In this document: one piece after another, positions 1-8,436 of the stretch | Layout: each line of letters begins with the position of its first letter | Numbering within the stretch: position 1 is the stretch's first letter | DNA from: Catenibacterium mitsuokai | Lineage (GTDB): Bacteria > Bacillota_I > Bacilli_A > Erysipelotrichales > Coprobacillaceae | DNA length: 64,000 nucleotides | Reading direction: 5' to 3' | NCBI RefSeq assembly: GCF_025148785.1 | Contig: NZ_CP102271.1 | Location: 963,569 to 1,027,568, forward strand | Program-made: the position numbers and the translations under genes | The notes under the pieces: generated by a model | Told to the model about the DNA's origin: nothing | The model's input: only the letters and a program-made list of their open reading frames with translations | Databases searched by the model: none

Positions 1-1
1 C

Positions 2-1291
2 ATTGAGGCCATGCCTGATATTATCAAAAGAAATCCTGATATTCGCTTATTCATAATTGGCGATGGACCTGCAAAGAACAGCCTGATGCAGTTGACTCAT
101 GATTTAGAAATGGATAACTATATCCGTTTTGCAGGATGTCAAAGTGCTGATGTTATTCCAGACTTCTATTATTCAGGAGATCTCTTTGTCTCTGCTTCCT
201 TAACAGAAACACAAGGTTTAACCTTTATAGAAGCGATGGCTTCCTCGTTACCTGTTTTAGCAAGATATGATTCGAATTTAGATCCTGTTATTGTAGAGGG
301 TAAAAATGGTCATTTCTTTTATTCTAAAGAAGAATATATTGAAAAAGTAGTAGAACTATCACATAAGGATTTAACGTCTTATAAAGAGTATGCAGTCAAG
401 CATGCTCAACAATTTGACTCTCATACTTTTTATGAAGGAGTGATGCAAGTGTATGATACATCTATAGATCATTTTGAAAATTGTTTCATTGTCTCTTCAA
501 TAACACCGAATGATAAGTTGGTCTCTATTGAATTAACTAGCGGTAAAAGAAAAGTCGCACTTGAATGTTCTTTAGAAGATGTTGAATCATTCCATCTTGT
601 TAAAGGAGCACGTATCAATCATGATGTGATTGATATTCTTAAAGAAAAGCAGAATGTCAGACAACTTTATTTTAAAGCAATTAAGCTTCTTAGTTATCAT
701 GATTATTGTTTCCATGATTTAGTCAAAAGATTAGAAACATATGGTGACTTTAATGAGATAGAAATCATGAAATGTATGGCTTTATTAACTGATCGTCATT
801 TGATCGATGATAGAAAATATGTGAAAAACTATATTGAAGCGACTTTGAAGAAGGGAAAAGGCTTTAAAAAAGCAATTCCTGATTTAAAGAATAAAGACAT
901 ACCTGAACATCTCATTGAAGAAGAAATAGAGAAATTTGACGAAACTGAAGAAAAAGACTATGCTTTAAATATTGTGGATCAGCTTTATTCAAACAATAGT
1001 AAGCTGTCTCCACAGGGTTTGATTCAAAAAATAAAGAGAACCCTATTTAATAAAGGATTTAGTCAAAGTACGATTGAATCAGTTATGAGTACTTATGACT
1101 TTGAATTTTCTCATGAACGTACATTGTCTTTATTAAGACAGGAATTTGAAAAGACATATAAACGTTATCAAAATAAATATCATGGTCAGGAACTAAAGAT
1201 GCGAATCAGCCGTTTTCTAAAACAGAAGGGGTATGATTATGAAGATATCTTGATTGTGATGGATGAAATATGGAGTGAATTGAATGATTAA
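2..1291 (+). CDS. recX: Glycosyltransferase (GT4 C-terminal half) fused to RecX, 5' partial
   Basis: The frame is open to the window edge, so the true start lies upstream. The first ~150 visible residues look like the nucleotide-sugar-binding C-terminal half of a GT-B glycosyltransferase: the motif IIGDGP, then ETQGLTFIEAMASSLPV containing the family E-x7-E element. From about residue 160 the protein becomes RecX: an N-terminal beta segment (ITPNDKLVSIELTSGKRKVA), then the tandem three-helix repeats with typical pieces such as LLSYHDYCFHDLVKRLETYG and DDRKYVKNYIEATLKKGKG, ending in KQKGYDYEDILIVMDEIW. RecX normally is a separate ~260-residue modulator of RecA filaments. No stop or frameshift separates the two parts. 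The upstream glycosyltransferase half, probably lipid-directed, is inferred, not seen. The 3' end overlaps yhaM by 8 bases. Confidence 0.85.
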   Translation: MEAMPDIIKRNPDIRLFIIGDGPAKNSLMQLTHDLEMDNYIRFAGCQSADVIPDFYYSGDLFVSASLTETQGLTFIEAMASSLPVLARYDSNLDPVIVEGKNGHFFYSKEEYIEKVVELSHKDLTSYKEYAVKHAQQFDSHTFYEGVMQVYDTSIDHFENCFIVSSITPNDKLVSIELTSGKRKVALECSLEDVESFHLVKGARINHDVIDILKEKQNVRQLYFKAIKLLSYHDYCFHDLVKRLETYGDFNEIEIMKCMALLTDRHLIDDRKYVKNYIEATLKKGKGFKKAIPDLKNKDIPEHLIEEEIEKFDETEEKDYALNIVDQLYSNNSKLSPQGLIQKIKRTLFNKGFSQSTIESVMSTYDFEFSHERTLSLLRQEFEKTYKRYQNKYHGQELKMRISRFLKQKGYDYEDILIVMDEIWSELND

Positions 1292-2225
1292 AATTAATGA
1301 AATGCAGCCAGGAAAAGAAACTGTAGGATTTGAGGCTATTATTATTTCTGTGACTGTAGGTAAAACCAATGGCGCTAATAAATCGTCTTATTTAAATATA
1401 GTTTTGCAGGATGCGACAGGCACGATAGATGCGAAACTCTGGTCTGCAACAGATGAACAGATTCGTTTATTTGAAAGAGGACAGGTTGTAAGAGGTAAAG
1501 GAGATATCATCAACTATAAGGGCATGAGACAGATGAAAATCGTTAAGCTTGAGCCAATTGAAATGAATGATGAACAGAAGGCTTTATTCTTACCTCAACC
1601 ACCTGTTGAAAAAGCAGTGATGCAGAAGGAATTAGATAAGTACATGAAGAAAATCCATAATATTCGTCTTTATGCGATTGTTCATGGTCTTATTGAGAAA
1701 CACTATACAGCCTTTGTGAACTATCCCGCTGCAACTAAAAATCATCATGATTTTGCATCAGGTCTTCTTTACCATACTTTATGTATGTTGAAACTCGCAG
1801 ATCAGCTTATTGAAGTATATAGCTATCTAGATGCTGATTTACTTTATGCAGGTGTTATTTTACATGATATCGGTAAAGTTAAGGAGTTCACCGGACCTAT
1901 TGTCCCTGCCTATTCTATCGAAGGAAGTCTTGTAGGACATATTTCTATTGGTCATGCAATGGTTAAAGAAATGGCTGAAGAATTACATATTGAGGGAGAA
2001 GAAGTTTATCTACTAGAACATATGATTCTTTCTCATCATGGCAAACAGGAATTTGGTTCTCCAGTATTACCACAGATTCCTGAAGCAGAAGCATTAACAC
2101 TTATTGATAATGTAGATGCACGTATGAATATGTTTGAAAAGGCACTTCATGATACAGAACCAGGATCATATTCTGCACGTATCTTTGGGTTAGAGAATAG
2201 AAATGTATACAAATCTCGTAATTGA
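1284..2225 (+). CDS. yhaM: 3'-5' exoribonuclease YhaM (OB-fold plus HD domain)
   Basis: This 313-residue protein has the YhaM order: an N-terminal OB-fold nucleic-acid-binding domain (about residues 10-90, with SYLNIVLQDATGTIDAKLW) and a C-terminal HD phosphohydrolase-type domain. In the latter, YHTLCMLKLA and VILHDIGKVKEF supply the metal-binding His and HD residues, and HMILSHHG gives a later His. Known members degrade RNA from the 3' end and trim transcripts. Length matches the family (about 314). The ATG overlaps the end of the upstream RecX frame, and GGAGTG lies just before it, so translation is probably coupled. Confidence 0.9.
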   Translation: MIKINEMQPGKETVGFEAIIISVTVGKTNGANKSSYLNIVLQDATGTIDAKLWSATDEQIRLFERGQVVRGKGDIINYKGMRQMKIVKLEPIEMNDEQKALFLPQPPVEKAVMQKELDKYMKKIHNIRLYAIVHGLIEKHYTAFVNYPAATKNHHDFASGLLYHTLCMLKLADQLIEVYSYLDADLLYAGVILHDIGKVKEFTGPIVPAYSIEGSLVGHISIGHAMVKEMAEELHIEGEEVYLLEHMILSHHGKQEFGSPVLPQIPEAEALTLIDNVDARMNMFEKALHDTEPGSYSARIFGLENRNVYKSRN

Positions 2226-2227
2226 TG

Positions 2228-2236
2228 TGATATAAT
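2228..2236 (+). promoter_or_regulatory. Extended -10 promoter candidate for sepF
   Basis: TGATATAAT is a perfect extended -10 (TGN plus TATAAT) 24 bases before the sepF ATG. No convincing -35 is present at 17 bp, as expected for an extended -10 promoter. It lies immediately after the yhaM stop. Confidence 0.55.
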
Positions 2237-2260
2237 GAGAAAAACGACAGGAGGTTTGAC

Positions 2261-2695
2261 ATGTGTATGGATAAGGTAAAAGATTGGTTATTCGGTGAAG
2301 AAGAAGAAGGATATACAGAAGATTACAATACAGCACAAAACGGACAGGAACAAAAATCTAATATTTTTGAAAACAATAAGACTAAAAAGACAAGTGAGAT
2401 GTTGAAGCCATTTGATGCCAACTCTAGTCTTGTATTATTCGAACCACGCGCTTATTCTGATTCTCAGGAGATTGGTGGTTATTTAAAGAAGAATAAGGCT
2501 GCTGTAGTTAACTTACATCGTTTACAGAAAGAACAGCAGAAGCGTGTAGTTGATTTCTTAACTGGTGTTATTTTTGCGATTGATGGTGATATTCAGGTAA
2601 TTGGTCCTAAAATTTTCTTATGTACACCTAAGAATATCGGCGTAACTGGTTCAATCACTCTAGATGATGAACCACAAGCAGCTACGGAGGAATAA
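2261..2695 (+). CDS. sepF: Cell division protein SepF
   Basis: SepF forms rings that align and bundle FtsZ filaments and tether them to the membrane. The 144-residue protein has an acidic linker (residues 10-50) and the conserved SepF core from about residue 58: LFEPRAYSDSQEIGGYLKK, then VVNLHRLQKEQQKRVVDFLTG and GVIFAIDGDIQVIG. The perfect AGGAGG at 2249-2254, 6 bases before ATG 2261, fixes this start over the in-frame ATG two codons later. The N-terminal membrane helix is short (MCMDKVKDWLFG). It heads the conserved division cluster sepF-ylmH-divIVA upstream of ileS; ylmG, often found between sepF and ylmH, is missing here. Confidence 0.95.
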   Translation: MCMDKVKDWLFGEEEEGYTEDYNTAQNGQEQKSNIFENNKTKKTSEMLKPFDANSSLVLFEPRAYSDSQEIGGYLKKNKAAVVNLHRLQKEQQKRVVDFLTGVIFAIDGDIQVIGPKIFLCTPKNIGVTGSITLDDEPQAATEE

Positions 2696-2722
2696 GTATT
2701 AGCATAGGCTAATACTTTTTTT
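2694..2722 (+). terminator. Hairpin with T-run between sepF and ylmH
   Basis: A 9-bp perfect stem (AGTATTAGC with GCTAATACT, loop ATAG) overlaps the sepF stop region and is followed by seven T. It has the form of an intrinsic terminator or attenuator inside the division operon. Confidence 0.8.
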
Positions 2723-2729
2723 ATGAAAG

Positions 2730-3476
2730 ATGTTAGAACATTTTAAGGGCGATGAAGAATTCGTTTCAAAAATATTAGATTACAAGGATCAGGCACTTTA
2801 TTCACAGCGTATGATTCTTACACAATTTCTTGATCCTCATCAGCAGTCAATTGTAGAAAGTGTTATTGGACATGAACTTAAGGTAGAAGCGGATGGTGGA
2901 TTTGATGGTGCGGAGAATAAGAGAGTATTAATTGCACCTGATTTCTATGAATTTGAACCTGAAGATTTTAAAGTAACTGTTTTTAGAGTAGATTATAATG
3001 ACACATTTGGAAAACTAAAACATTCTGATGTATTAGGGGCCCTTATGCATTTAGGCATTAAGCGTCAATGTATTGGTGATATCAATGAAGAACCACTCTC
3101 TTTTGCCTGCATTAAAGAAAACAGTGATTATATTCGTATGAATTTAACACGTATTAAACGTTCCTCTATTCATCTTGTGGAAATGGAAGAACGTCTCTCT
3201 ATTCATGCAGATACTTATACTAAAACAGTGATTGTTTCTTCTTTACGTCTAGATAAGATGGTCGCTGCATTATTTGGTATTTCTCGCAATAAAGCAGTTG
3301 ACGCTATTCATGGGCAGTATGTCAAGCTTAACTACAAAGTTATTGAAGATATTTCAAAAATATGCGATAATAACGCTATAATATCTTTACGTCATCATGG
3401 CCGAGTAAAGATATTTATAACAGACAGAAGAACAAAGCAGGATAATTATGTAATAGAAGGCCAATATTATCGATGA
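2730..3476 (+). CDS. ylmH: YlmH-type S4-domain RNA-binding protein
   Basis: The 248-residue protein matches YlmH: an N-terminal region beginning HFKGDEEFVSKILDYKDQA with the family piece LTQFLDPHQQSIVESV, a middle region with RVDYND and ALMHLGIKRQCIGDI, and a C-terminal S4 RNA-binding domain from about residue 178 (SSLRLDKMVAALFGISRNKA). Recent work on B. subtilis YlmH links it to ribosome-associated quality control; classically it is tied to the division cluster. The start is unusual: ATG 2730 comes eight bases after the T-run of a terminator-like hairpin and has only a weak GAAAG in front. An in-frame TGA at 2724 excludes a more upstream start. Confidence 0.88.
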   Translation: MLEHFKGDEEFVSKILDYKDQALYSQRMILTQFLDPHQQSIVESVIGHELKVEADGGFDGAENKRVLIAPDFYEFEPEDFKVTVFRVDYNDTFGKLKHSDVLGALMHLGIKRQCIGDINEEPLSFACIKENSDYIRMNLTRIKRSSIHLVEMEERLSIHADTYTKTVIVSSLRLDKMVAALFGISRNKAVDAIHGQYVKLNYKVIEDISKICDNNAIISLRHHGRVKIFITDRRTKQDNYVIEGQYYR

Positions 3477-3486
3477 GGGAACGATT

Positions 3487-3951
3487 ATGGGATACATGTT
3501 CAATAAGCAGTTTCGTGGATATAATACGGAAGAAGTAGATGAAACTATTGCGAGTCTAGAAAAGAATATCCAGGACAGATCACTGCAGATTAGAAGACTT
3601 GAAGAAGAATTAGAAAAAATCAAAAAAGAGAATATTGCGATGGCAAATCGTCAGTCTATTGAACGAAAGACCAATGAGGAGATTTCCCGTCTTGCTTTAA
3701 AAGAAGCCAGTGAACTGATTACAAAGGCAAAGCATAATGCGAATATGATTCTGAAAGAATCAATGAATTATGTGAAAGGTTTAAGTGATGAAGTAGATGG
3801 TTTCAAGGATGAAGCAAAAGATTTCAGAGCTGAAATTGTAAAAATCAGCACAGAATTGTTAGAAACTATTGACAAATCAGAAATTTTTAGTTTAATTAAT
3901 GAAGAAGAAAAAAAAGCGAAGAAAGAGAGCGCTGATCAAGAGAACTTATAG
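3487..3951 (+). CDS. divIVA: DivIVA-domain protein
   Basis: DivIVA proteins are coiled-coil scaffolds that bind negatively curved membrane at the septum and poles. The N-terminal membrane-binding domain is clear (MFNKQFRGYNTEEVDETIASL), followed by two long predicted coiled-coil stretches (residues ~20-60 and ~75-140) rich in Glu, Lys and Leu. At 154 residues it is typical. GAGGGA lies six bases before ATG 3487. The gene directly precedes the ileS T-box leader, and its 3' end holds a candidate promoter for ileS. Confidence 0.9.
   Translation: MGYMFNKQFRGYNTEEVDETIASLEKNIQDRSLQIRRLEEELEKIKKENIAMANRQSIERKTNEEISRLALKEASELITKAKHNANMILKESMNYVKGLSDEVDGFKDEAKDFRAEIVKISTELLETIDKSEIFSLINEEEKKAKKESADQENL
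3869..3896 (+). promoter_or_regulatory. Promoter candidate for the ileS leader, inside divIVA
   Basis: TTGACA (3869-3874), a 16-bp spacer and TTTAAT (3891-3896) form a strong sigma-A promoter within the last codons of divIVA, about 50 bases before the T-box stem I. There is no room for a promoter between the divIVA stop and the T-box, so this is the likely independent start for ileS. Confidence 0.6.
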
Positions 3952-4125
3952 AGAAGCCGTGGGTGGTGGAAACGGTGAAGGTGTATTGGTCAGGAATCAC
4001 TCTGGAGCTGCATCCTGAAATAAGTAGGGAATGCCGTTGATTGCGTTAAAATCTTAAGTGCATATCGAATGATATGAACAAAGGTGGTACCGCGTGCAAA
4101 CGTCCTTTATGAAGGACGTTTTTTT
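3949..4125 (+). promoter_or_regulatory. T-box riboswitch (tRNA-Ile), with terminator
   Basis: The leader of ileS carries the conserved T-box AAGGTGGTACCGCG (4081-4094), whose TGGT (4085-4088) would pair with the ACCA end of uncharged tRNA-Ile. A stem I region with GGTGAAGG-type elements precedes it, and an ATC Ile codon at 3996-3998 is the probable specifier. The competing terminator has a 9-bp stem around loop TTAT (core ACGTCCTT/AAGGACGT, 4099-4120) plus a T-run. Uncharged tRNA-Ile should stabilise the antiterminator and allow ileS transcription. Stem I begins at the divIVA stop codon. The specifier assignment is my inference. Confidence 0.93.
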
Positions 4126-4145
4126 ATTTGTGAAAGGGGATATAT

Positions 4146-6905
4146 ATGAATTACAAAAGCACACTCTTAATGCCAAAAACTGATTTTGAGATGCGTGGTA
4201 AGCTTCCTACTAAGGAACCTGCTTACGTAGAAAGATGGCAGAACGCTAACATGTATGAAAAGGTTATCAAACAGAATGAAGGAAAAGAACATTTCATTTT
4301 CCATGATGGACCTCCATATGCAAATGGTAATATGCATGTTGGACATATGTTAAATAAGGTTATTAAAGACGTTATTTGTCGTTATAAGAATATGGAAGGT
4401 TTCTATACACCATATATTCCAGGCTGGGATACTCATGGTTTACCTATCGAAAATGCGATTCAGAAGCAGGGTGTAGATAGAAAATCTATGTCTACTGCAA
4501 AGTTCAGAGAAAAATGTTATGCCTATGCATTAAAGCAGGTAGAACGTCAGATGCAGCAGTGTATCCGTGTTGGAACATTTGCAGACTACAAACATCCATA
4601 TTTAACATTACATAAGGAATTCGAAGCAAGACAGATTGATGTATTTGCGAAGATGGCTGTAGATGGATTAATCTATAAAGGATTAAAGCCAGTATACTGG
4701 TCACCTTCATCTGAATCAGCATTAGCTGAAGCAGAAGTAGAATACCATGATGTAAAATCACCTACTATCTATGTACGTTTTAAGGTAAAAGATGGTAAAG
4801 GCATCTTAGAAGGTGATGATAACTACTTCGTAATCTGGACTACTACTCCTTGGACAATCCCAGGAAACCAGGCAATCTGTTTAAACCCACGTTTCACTTA
4901 TGCATTAGTTAAATCTGAAAAAGGCAATCTTGTTGTCTTAGAAGAATTAGTTGATTCATTATGGGAAACATTTGGATTAAAAGAAAAAGAAATCTTAAAG
5001 CGTTTCAAGGGTGAAGAATTAGAATACATCACATGTACTCATCCACTCTATCCAGAAAGAGAATCATTAGTCATCATGGGTGACCATGTTACAACTGATT
5101 CAGGTACTGGATGCGTTCATACAGCAAGTGGATTTGGTGTAGACGACTTTAACATCTGTCAGAAATATAAATTACCAGTTCTTGTAAACGTTGATGAACA
5201 TGGCTGCATGATGGAATCATGTGGTGAATGGCTTGCAGGTCAGTATGTTGATGACGCAAACAAGACTGTTACAGTAAAACTAGAAGAATTAGGTGCTTTA
5301 TTAAATCTTACTTGGATTACACATAGCTACCCTCATGACTGGCGTACTAAGAAGCCTATCATCTTCAGAGCAACTGACCAGTGGTTCTGTTCTATCGATA
5401 AGATCAGAGAAAAATTATTAAGTGAAATCGATAGCGTTAACTGGATCAATGAATGGGGTCATATCAGAATCTATAACATGATTAAAGACCGTGGAGACTG
5501 GTGTATCTCAAGACAGAGAACTTGGGGTGTTCCAATTCCAATCTTCTATTGTGAAGATGGTACTCCTGTTATTGATCAGAAAGTATTTGATCATGTATCT
5601 GCATTATTTAGAGAATTCGGTTCAAACGTATGGTTTGAAAGAGATGAAAAAGATCTTCTTCCAGAAGGTTATACAAACGAACATTCACCAAATGGTATCT
5701 TCAAGAAAGAAAAAGATATCATGGACGTATGGTTTGACTCAGGTTCATCACATACTGGTGTATTAGTAGAAAGAGGACTTGGTTATCCAGCTGATCTATA
5801 CTTCGAAGGTAGTGACCAGTATCGTGGATGGTTCAACTCTTCATTAATCATTGGTACTGCAGTACATGGTAAAGCACCATATAAGACAGTTTTATCTCAT
5901 GGTTTCACTCTTGATGGTAAGGGATTAAAGATGAGTAAGTCTGGTGGAAATGCTGTTGATCCAATCAAGACAATCAATAAATGGGGCGCTGATATCTTAA
6001 GATTATGGGCTACTACTGTAGACTTCCAGTCAGATGTACGTATCTCTGATGATATCTTAAAGAAAGTATCTGAAAGCTATCGTAAGGTAAGAAATACTAT
6101 GCGTTTCTTACTTGGTAACTTAAATGATTTCAAAGATACTGATGTATTACCAGTTAATCAGTTAGAACCAGTCGATCAGTATATGTTAGCTAAGTTAAAT
6201 GACTTGATGGATGCATATCATAAGTCTATGGATTCTTATAACTTCTCAGAAGCAAATAAGGAAATCTTAAACTATTTCACTAATACACTAAGTGCATTCT
6301 ATATGGACTTCACAAAGGATATCCTTTATATCGAAAAGGCTGATTCTACAAGAAGAAGACAGGTACAGACAGTTCTTTATCATCATGCAAAGACAATGAT
6401 GAAGTTAATCTCACCAATCTTAGTCTTCACTGCAGAAGAATTACATGATCACTTCCATTGTGATGCAAAACAGGAAGAATCTGTATTCCTAGAAGCTAAG
6501 CCTGAAAAGTTCGAAATTGAAAATGAGGATGCATTAAAAGCACAGTTCGACTTATTCATGAACTTACGTACTGATGTAATGAAGTCATTAGAAAACTTAA
6601 GAGCTGAAAAAGTAATCAACTCTAACATGGAAGGTAAACTTACTATCACTCTTAAGGATGAATATAAGTCTTTAGCTGCATTAGAAGATTCTATGAAGCA
6701 GTTATTCATCGTCACAAAGGTTACTTTAGATGACAATGCGGAAGGTAAAGATGAATATGAAACTTGTTTCATCAAGGCTGAAAAATTCCATGGTGTTCAG
6801 TGTCCAAGATGCTGGAACTGGTTCGAAGAAGGCGAATTAGTAGATGGATTATGTCCAAGATGTCATGAAGTTGTAGAAACTTTACCAGCTACAGAAGAAG
6901 AATAA
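4146..6905 (+). CDS. ileS: Isoleucyl-tRNA synthetase
   Basis: This class I synthetase charges tRNA-Ile and edits misactivated valine. The 919-residue protein shows the HIGH-type motif HVGH (64-67) after DGPPYANGN, a CP1 editing domain (about 190-390, with WTTTPWTIPGN), the tryptophan-rich SRQRTWGVP, KMSKS at 595-599, an anticodon-binding domain, and a C-terminal zinc knuckle formed by two CPRC pairs near residues 895-911. The RBS AAAGGGGA precedes ATG 4146. Expression is probably set by the T-box leader immediately upstream. Length and domain order are normal. Confidence 0.98.
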   Translation: MNYKSTLLMPKTDFEMRGKLPTKEPAYVERWQNANMYEKVIKQNEGKEHFIFHDGPPYANGNMHVGHMLNKVIKDVICRYKNMEGFYTPYIPGWDTHGLPIENAIQKQGVDRKSMSTAKFREKCYAYALKQVERQMQQCIRVGTFADYKHPYLTLHKEFEARQIDVFAKMAVDGLIYKGLKPVYWSPSSESALAEAEVEYHDVKSPTIYVRFKVKDGKGILEGDDNYFVIWTTTPWTIPGNQAICLNPRFTYALVKSEKGNLVVLEELVDSLWETFGLKEKEILKRFKGEELEYITCTHPLYPERESLVIMGDHVTTDSGTGCVHTASGFGVDDFNICQKYKLPVLVNVDEHGCMMESCGEWLAGQYVDDANKTVTVKLEELGALLNLTWITHSYPHDWRTKKPIIFRATDQWFCSIDKIREKLLSEIDSVNWINEWGHIRIYNMIKDRGDWCISRQRTWGVPIPIFYCEDGTPVIDQKVFDHVSALFREFGSNVWFERDEKDLLPEGYTNEHSPNGIFKKEKDIMDVWFDSGSSHTGVLVERGLGYPADLYFEGSDQYRGWFNSSLIIGTAVHGKAPYKTVLSHGFTLDGKGLKMSKSGGNAVDPIKTINKWGADILRLWATTVDFQSDVRISDDILKKVSESYRKVRNTMRFLLGNLNDFKDTDVLPVNQLEPVDQYMLAKLNDLMDAYHKSMDSYNFSEANKEILNYFTNTLSAFYMDFTKDILYIEKADSTRRRQVQTVLYHHAKTMMKLISPILVFTAEELHDHFHCDAKQEESVFLEAKPEKFEIENEDALKAQFDLFMNLRTDVMKSLENLRAEKVINSNMEGKLTITLKDEYKSLAALEDSMKQLFIVTKVTLDDNAEGKDEYETCFIKAEKFHGVQCPRCWNWFEEGELVDGLCPRCHEVVETLPATEEE

Positions 6906-6910
6906 AAAAC

Positions 6911-6940
6911 AAGGATATGGGAGGCGTTCCCATATCCTTT
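6911..6940 (+). terminator. Intrinsic terminator after ileS
   Basis: GGATATGGGA pairs with TCCCATATCC around a GGCGT loop (10-bp perfect stem), followed by TTTTA. It separates ileS from the convergent small membrane gene. Confidence 0.8.
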
Positions 6941-6970
6941 TATCATGCAATAAAAAAGTCGAAGACTAGA

Positions 6971-7165
6971 CTAATAACCACGTTTATATTCTTCAAAGCG
7001 GTCTAAAGAGTAGCCAATTAATCTTAATACGAAGATTAAAACAAAGCCTACCGCAAATAGAATATATAAATGTGCAAAGAAGCCAATCACACAGCATAAC
7101 GCAAATACGATATAGCCAATAGTTGTTAAGAAATCCATATATTTATGTTCTTTTAATCCGTTCAT
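6971..7165 (-). CDS. Small two-helix membrane protein, function unknown
   Basis: I do not recognise a family for this 64-residue protein. It has a short polar N-terminus (MNGLKEHKYMDFL), two probable transmembrane segments (about residues 13-31 and 33-50, Phe/Leu/Val/Ile-rich) and a positively charged C-terminal tail (DRFEEYKRGY). GAGGTGAAATT just upstream of the ATG is a good ribosome-binding site, and a well-formed promoter precedes it, so I regard it as a real gene, convergent to ileS and transcribed alone. Confidence 0.75.
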   Translation of the reverse strand: MNGLKEHKYMDFLTTIGYIVFALCCVIGFFAHLYILFAVGFVLIFVLRLIGYSLDRFEEYKRGY

Positions 7166-7186
7166 AATTTCACCTCATTTAAATTT

Positions 7187-7215
7187 ATTATATCATTGTG
7201 TGTAAGCGAAAACAA
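7187..7215 (-). promoter_or_regulatory. Promoter of the small membrane gene
   Basis: Reading the minus strand: TTGTTT (7215-7210), 17-bp spacer, TATAAT (7192-7187). It faces the small membrane gene whose ATG lies ~20 bases downstream. Confidence 0.65.
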
Positions 7216-7229
7216 TTAGATAATTAGGC

Positions 7230-7258
7230 TTAAACTCATAGGATGAGAATGTTATAAT
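7230..7258 (+). promoter_or_regulatory. Promoter of the HAD phosphatase-DUF523 pair
   Basis: TTAAAC (7230-7235), 17-bp spacer, TATAAT (7253-7258), 24 bases before ATG 7282. The -35 is a weak match and the -10 perfect. Confidence 0.55.
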
Positions 7259-7281
7259 GGGAATAAATTATGGAGGCAGTT

Positions 7282-7935
7282 ATGATAAAAGGTTGTATAT
7301 TTGATTTAGATGGAACATTAGTTGATTCTTTAAAGGATCTTGCAGTAAGTACAAATCATGCTTTGGAAGCATGTGGGTTAGCACCACATCCTCTTGAAAA
7401 CTATAAACAGTATGTAGGTAATGGTGTTTTAAAACTAGTAGAACGTGCACTTGGAGAAGATCATCAGGATTTGTTTGATCAATGTTTACAAGAATTCATG
7501 GACTACTATAAGGATCATTGTTTTGATTATACAGCGCCATATGCTGGTATTAAGGAATTAGTAGAAGATTTACATAAAGAAGGTATTAAGCTTGCTTGTG
7601 TTACTAATAAACCACATACAGTGGCTGAAGTGATTGTACCTAAGCTATTTGGTGATCGTTTTATTACTACATATGGAGGATGTGCAGATTATCCTAAAAA
7701 GCCTGATATCACTTCTTTAAATCTCGCATTAAATGATATTGGTTTAACTAAGGATGAATGTGTCTTTATTGGTGATTCTAATGTTGATATAGAAACAGGA
7801 ATTAACGCTTCTATGAAGACAATTGGATGTGACTGGGGATTTAGAGGAGAGGCAGAGTTAAAAGCTGCAGGAGCTACTAAAATCGCTTATAAGGCACATG
7901 ATATCAAGGAGTATGTAGATGATTGGAATAAGTAA
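7282..7935 (+). CDS. HAD-superfamily phosphatase, phosphoglycolate phosphatase-like
   Basis: The protein (217 residues from this start) is a HAD hydrolase of the Gph/PgmB-like subgroup. The nucleophile motif is CIFDLDGTLVDS (D8, D10), motif II is VTNKP, and motif IV is FIGDSNVDIE. The alpha-helical cap after motif I (about residues 15-80) is type C1. Substrate is uncertain: phosphoglycolate or pyrophosphate are usual for this subgroup. I chose ATG 7282, not the in-frame ATG at 7270, because the GGAGG at 7272-7276 lies five bases before it and overlaps the earlier ATG. The 3' end overlaps the DUF523 gene by 17 bases. Confidence 0.88.
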   Translation: MIKGCIFDLDGTLVDSLKDLAVSTNHALEACGLAPHPLENYKQYVGNGVLKLVERALGEDHQDLFDQCLQEFMDYYKDHCFDYTAPYAGIKELVEDLHKEGIKLACVTNKPHTVAEVIVPKLFGDRFITTYGGCADYPKKPDITSLNLALNDIGLTKDECVFIGDSNVDIETGINASMKTIGCDWGFRGEAELKAAGATKIAYKAHDIKEYVDDWNK

Positions 7936-8353
7936 ATGCTTATGTGGCTATGATTGTACTTATCGAGGCGATTCTAATAGAATAGAAGCATTAGAACTTA
8001 TTGATAAGAAAGGTGAAGCAGTACTTATTTGTCCTGAAGTATTGGGAGGACTTTCTATTCCTAGAGATCCTGCTGAAATTGTTTCAGAAGATCCACTACG
8101 AGTTCAGACAGTTAATGGTAAAAACGTTACAAAGGAATATGTAGAAGGAGCACAGAAAGCACTTGAAATACTAAAAGCACATGACATTGAATATGTCATC
8201 TTAAAGAGTCGTTCTCCTAGCTGCGGACTCAATCATATTTATGATGGTACATTCTCTCACAATGTTATTGATGCAGATGGTATATTTGTTCGTTTGCTTA
8301 AAAAAGAGGGATATAAGATTTATACAGAAGAGAACTATCCAGGTAAGCTGTAA
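7919..8353 (+). CDS. DUF523 family protein
   Basis: This 144-residue protein matches DUF523, a compact Cys-containing family of unknown biochemical role. Typical pieces are KCLCGYDCTYRG near the N-terminus, CPEVLGGLSIPRDPAE in the middle and LKSRSPSCG later. The conserved Cys residues (in CLCGYDC, CPE and SPSCG) suggest a metal or thiol site. It begins inside the preceding HAD phosphatase gene (17-base overlap), which implies co-translation. I have no basis for naming a substrate. Confidence 0.85.
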   Translation: MIGISKCLCGYDCTYRGDSNRIEALELIDKKGEAVLICPEVLGGLSIPRDPAEIVSEDPLRVQTVNGKNVTKEYVEGAQKALEILKAHDIEYVILKSRSPSCGLNHIYDGTFSHNVIDADGIFVRLLKKEGYKIYTEENYPGKL

Positions 8354-8436
8354 AATACATACAAAGTAAGCGCTAGACTAGAAAAATAGGAATGAATATA
8401 TTAGAATATGAGTATATGAAATAGGAGGAATATATA

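Noticed and set aside
7270-7281. Upstream ATG for the HAD phosphatase
   Set aside because: It overlaps the GGAGG that serves ATG 7282 and has no RBS of its own.
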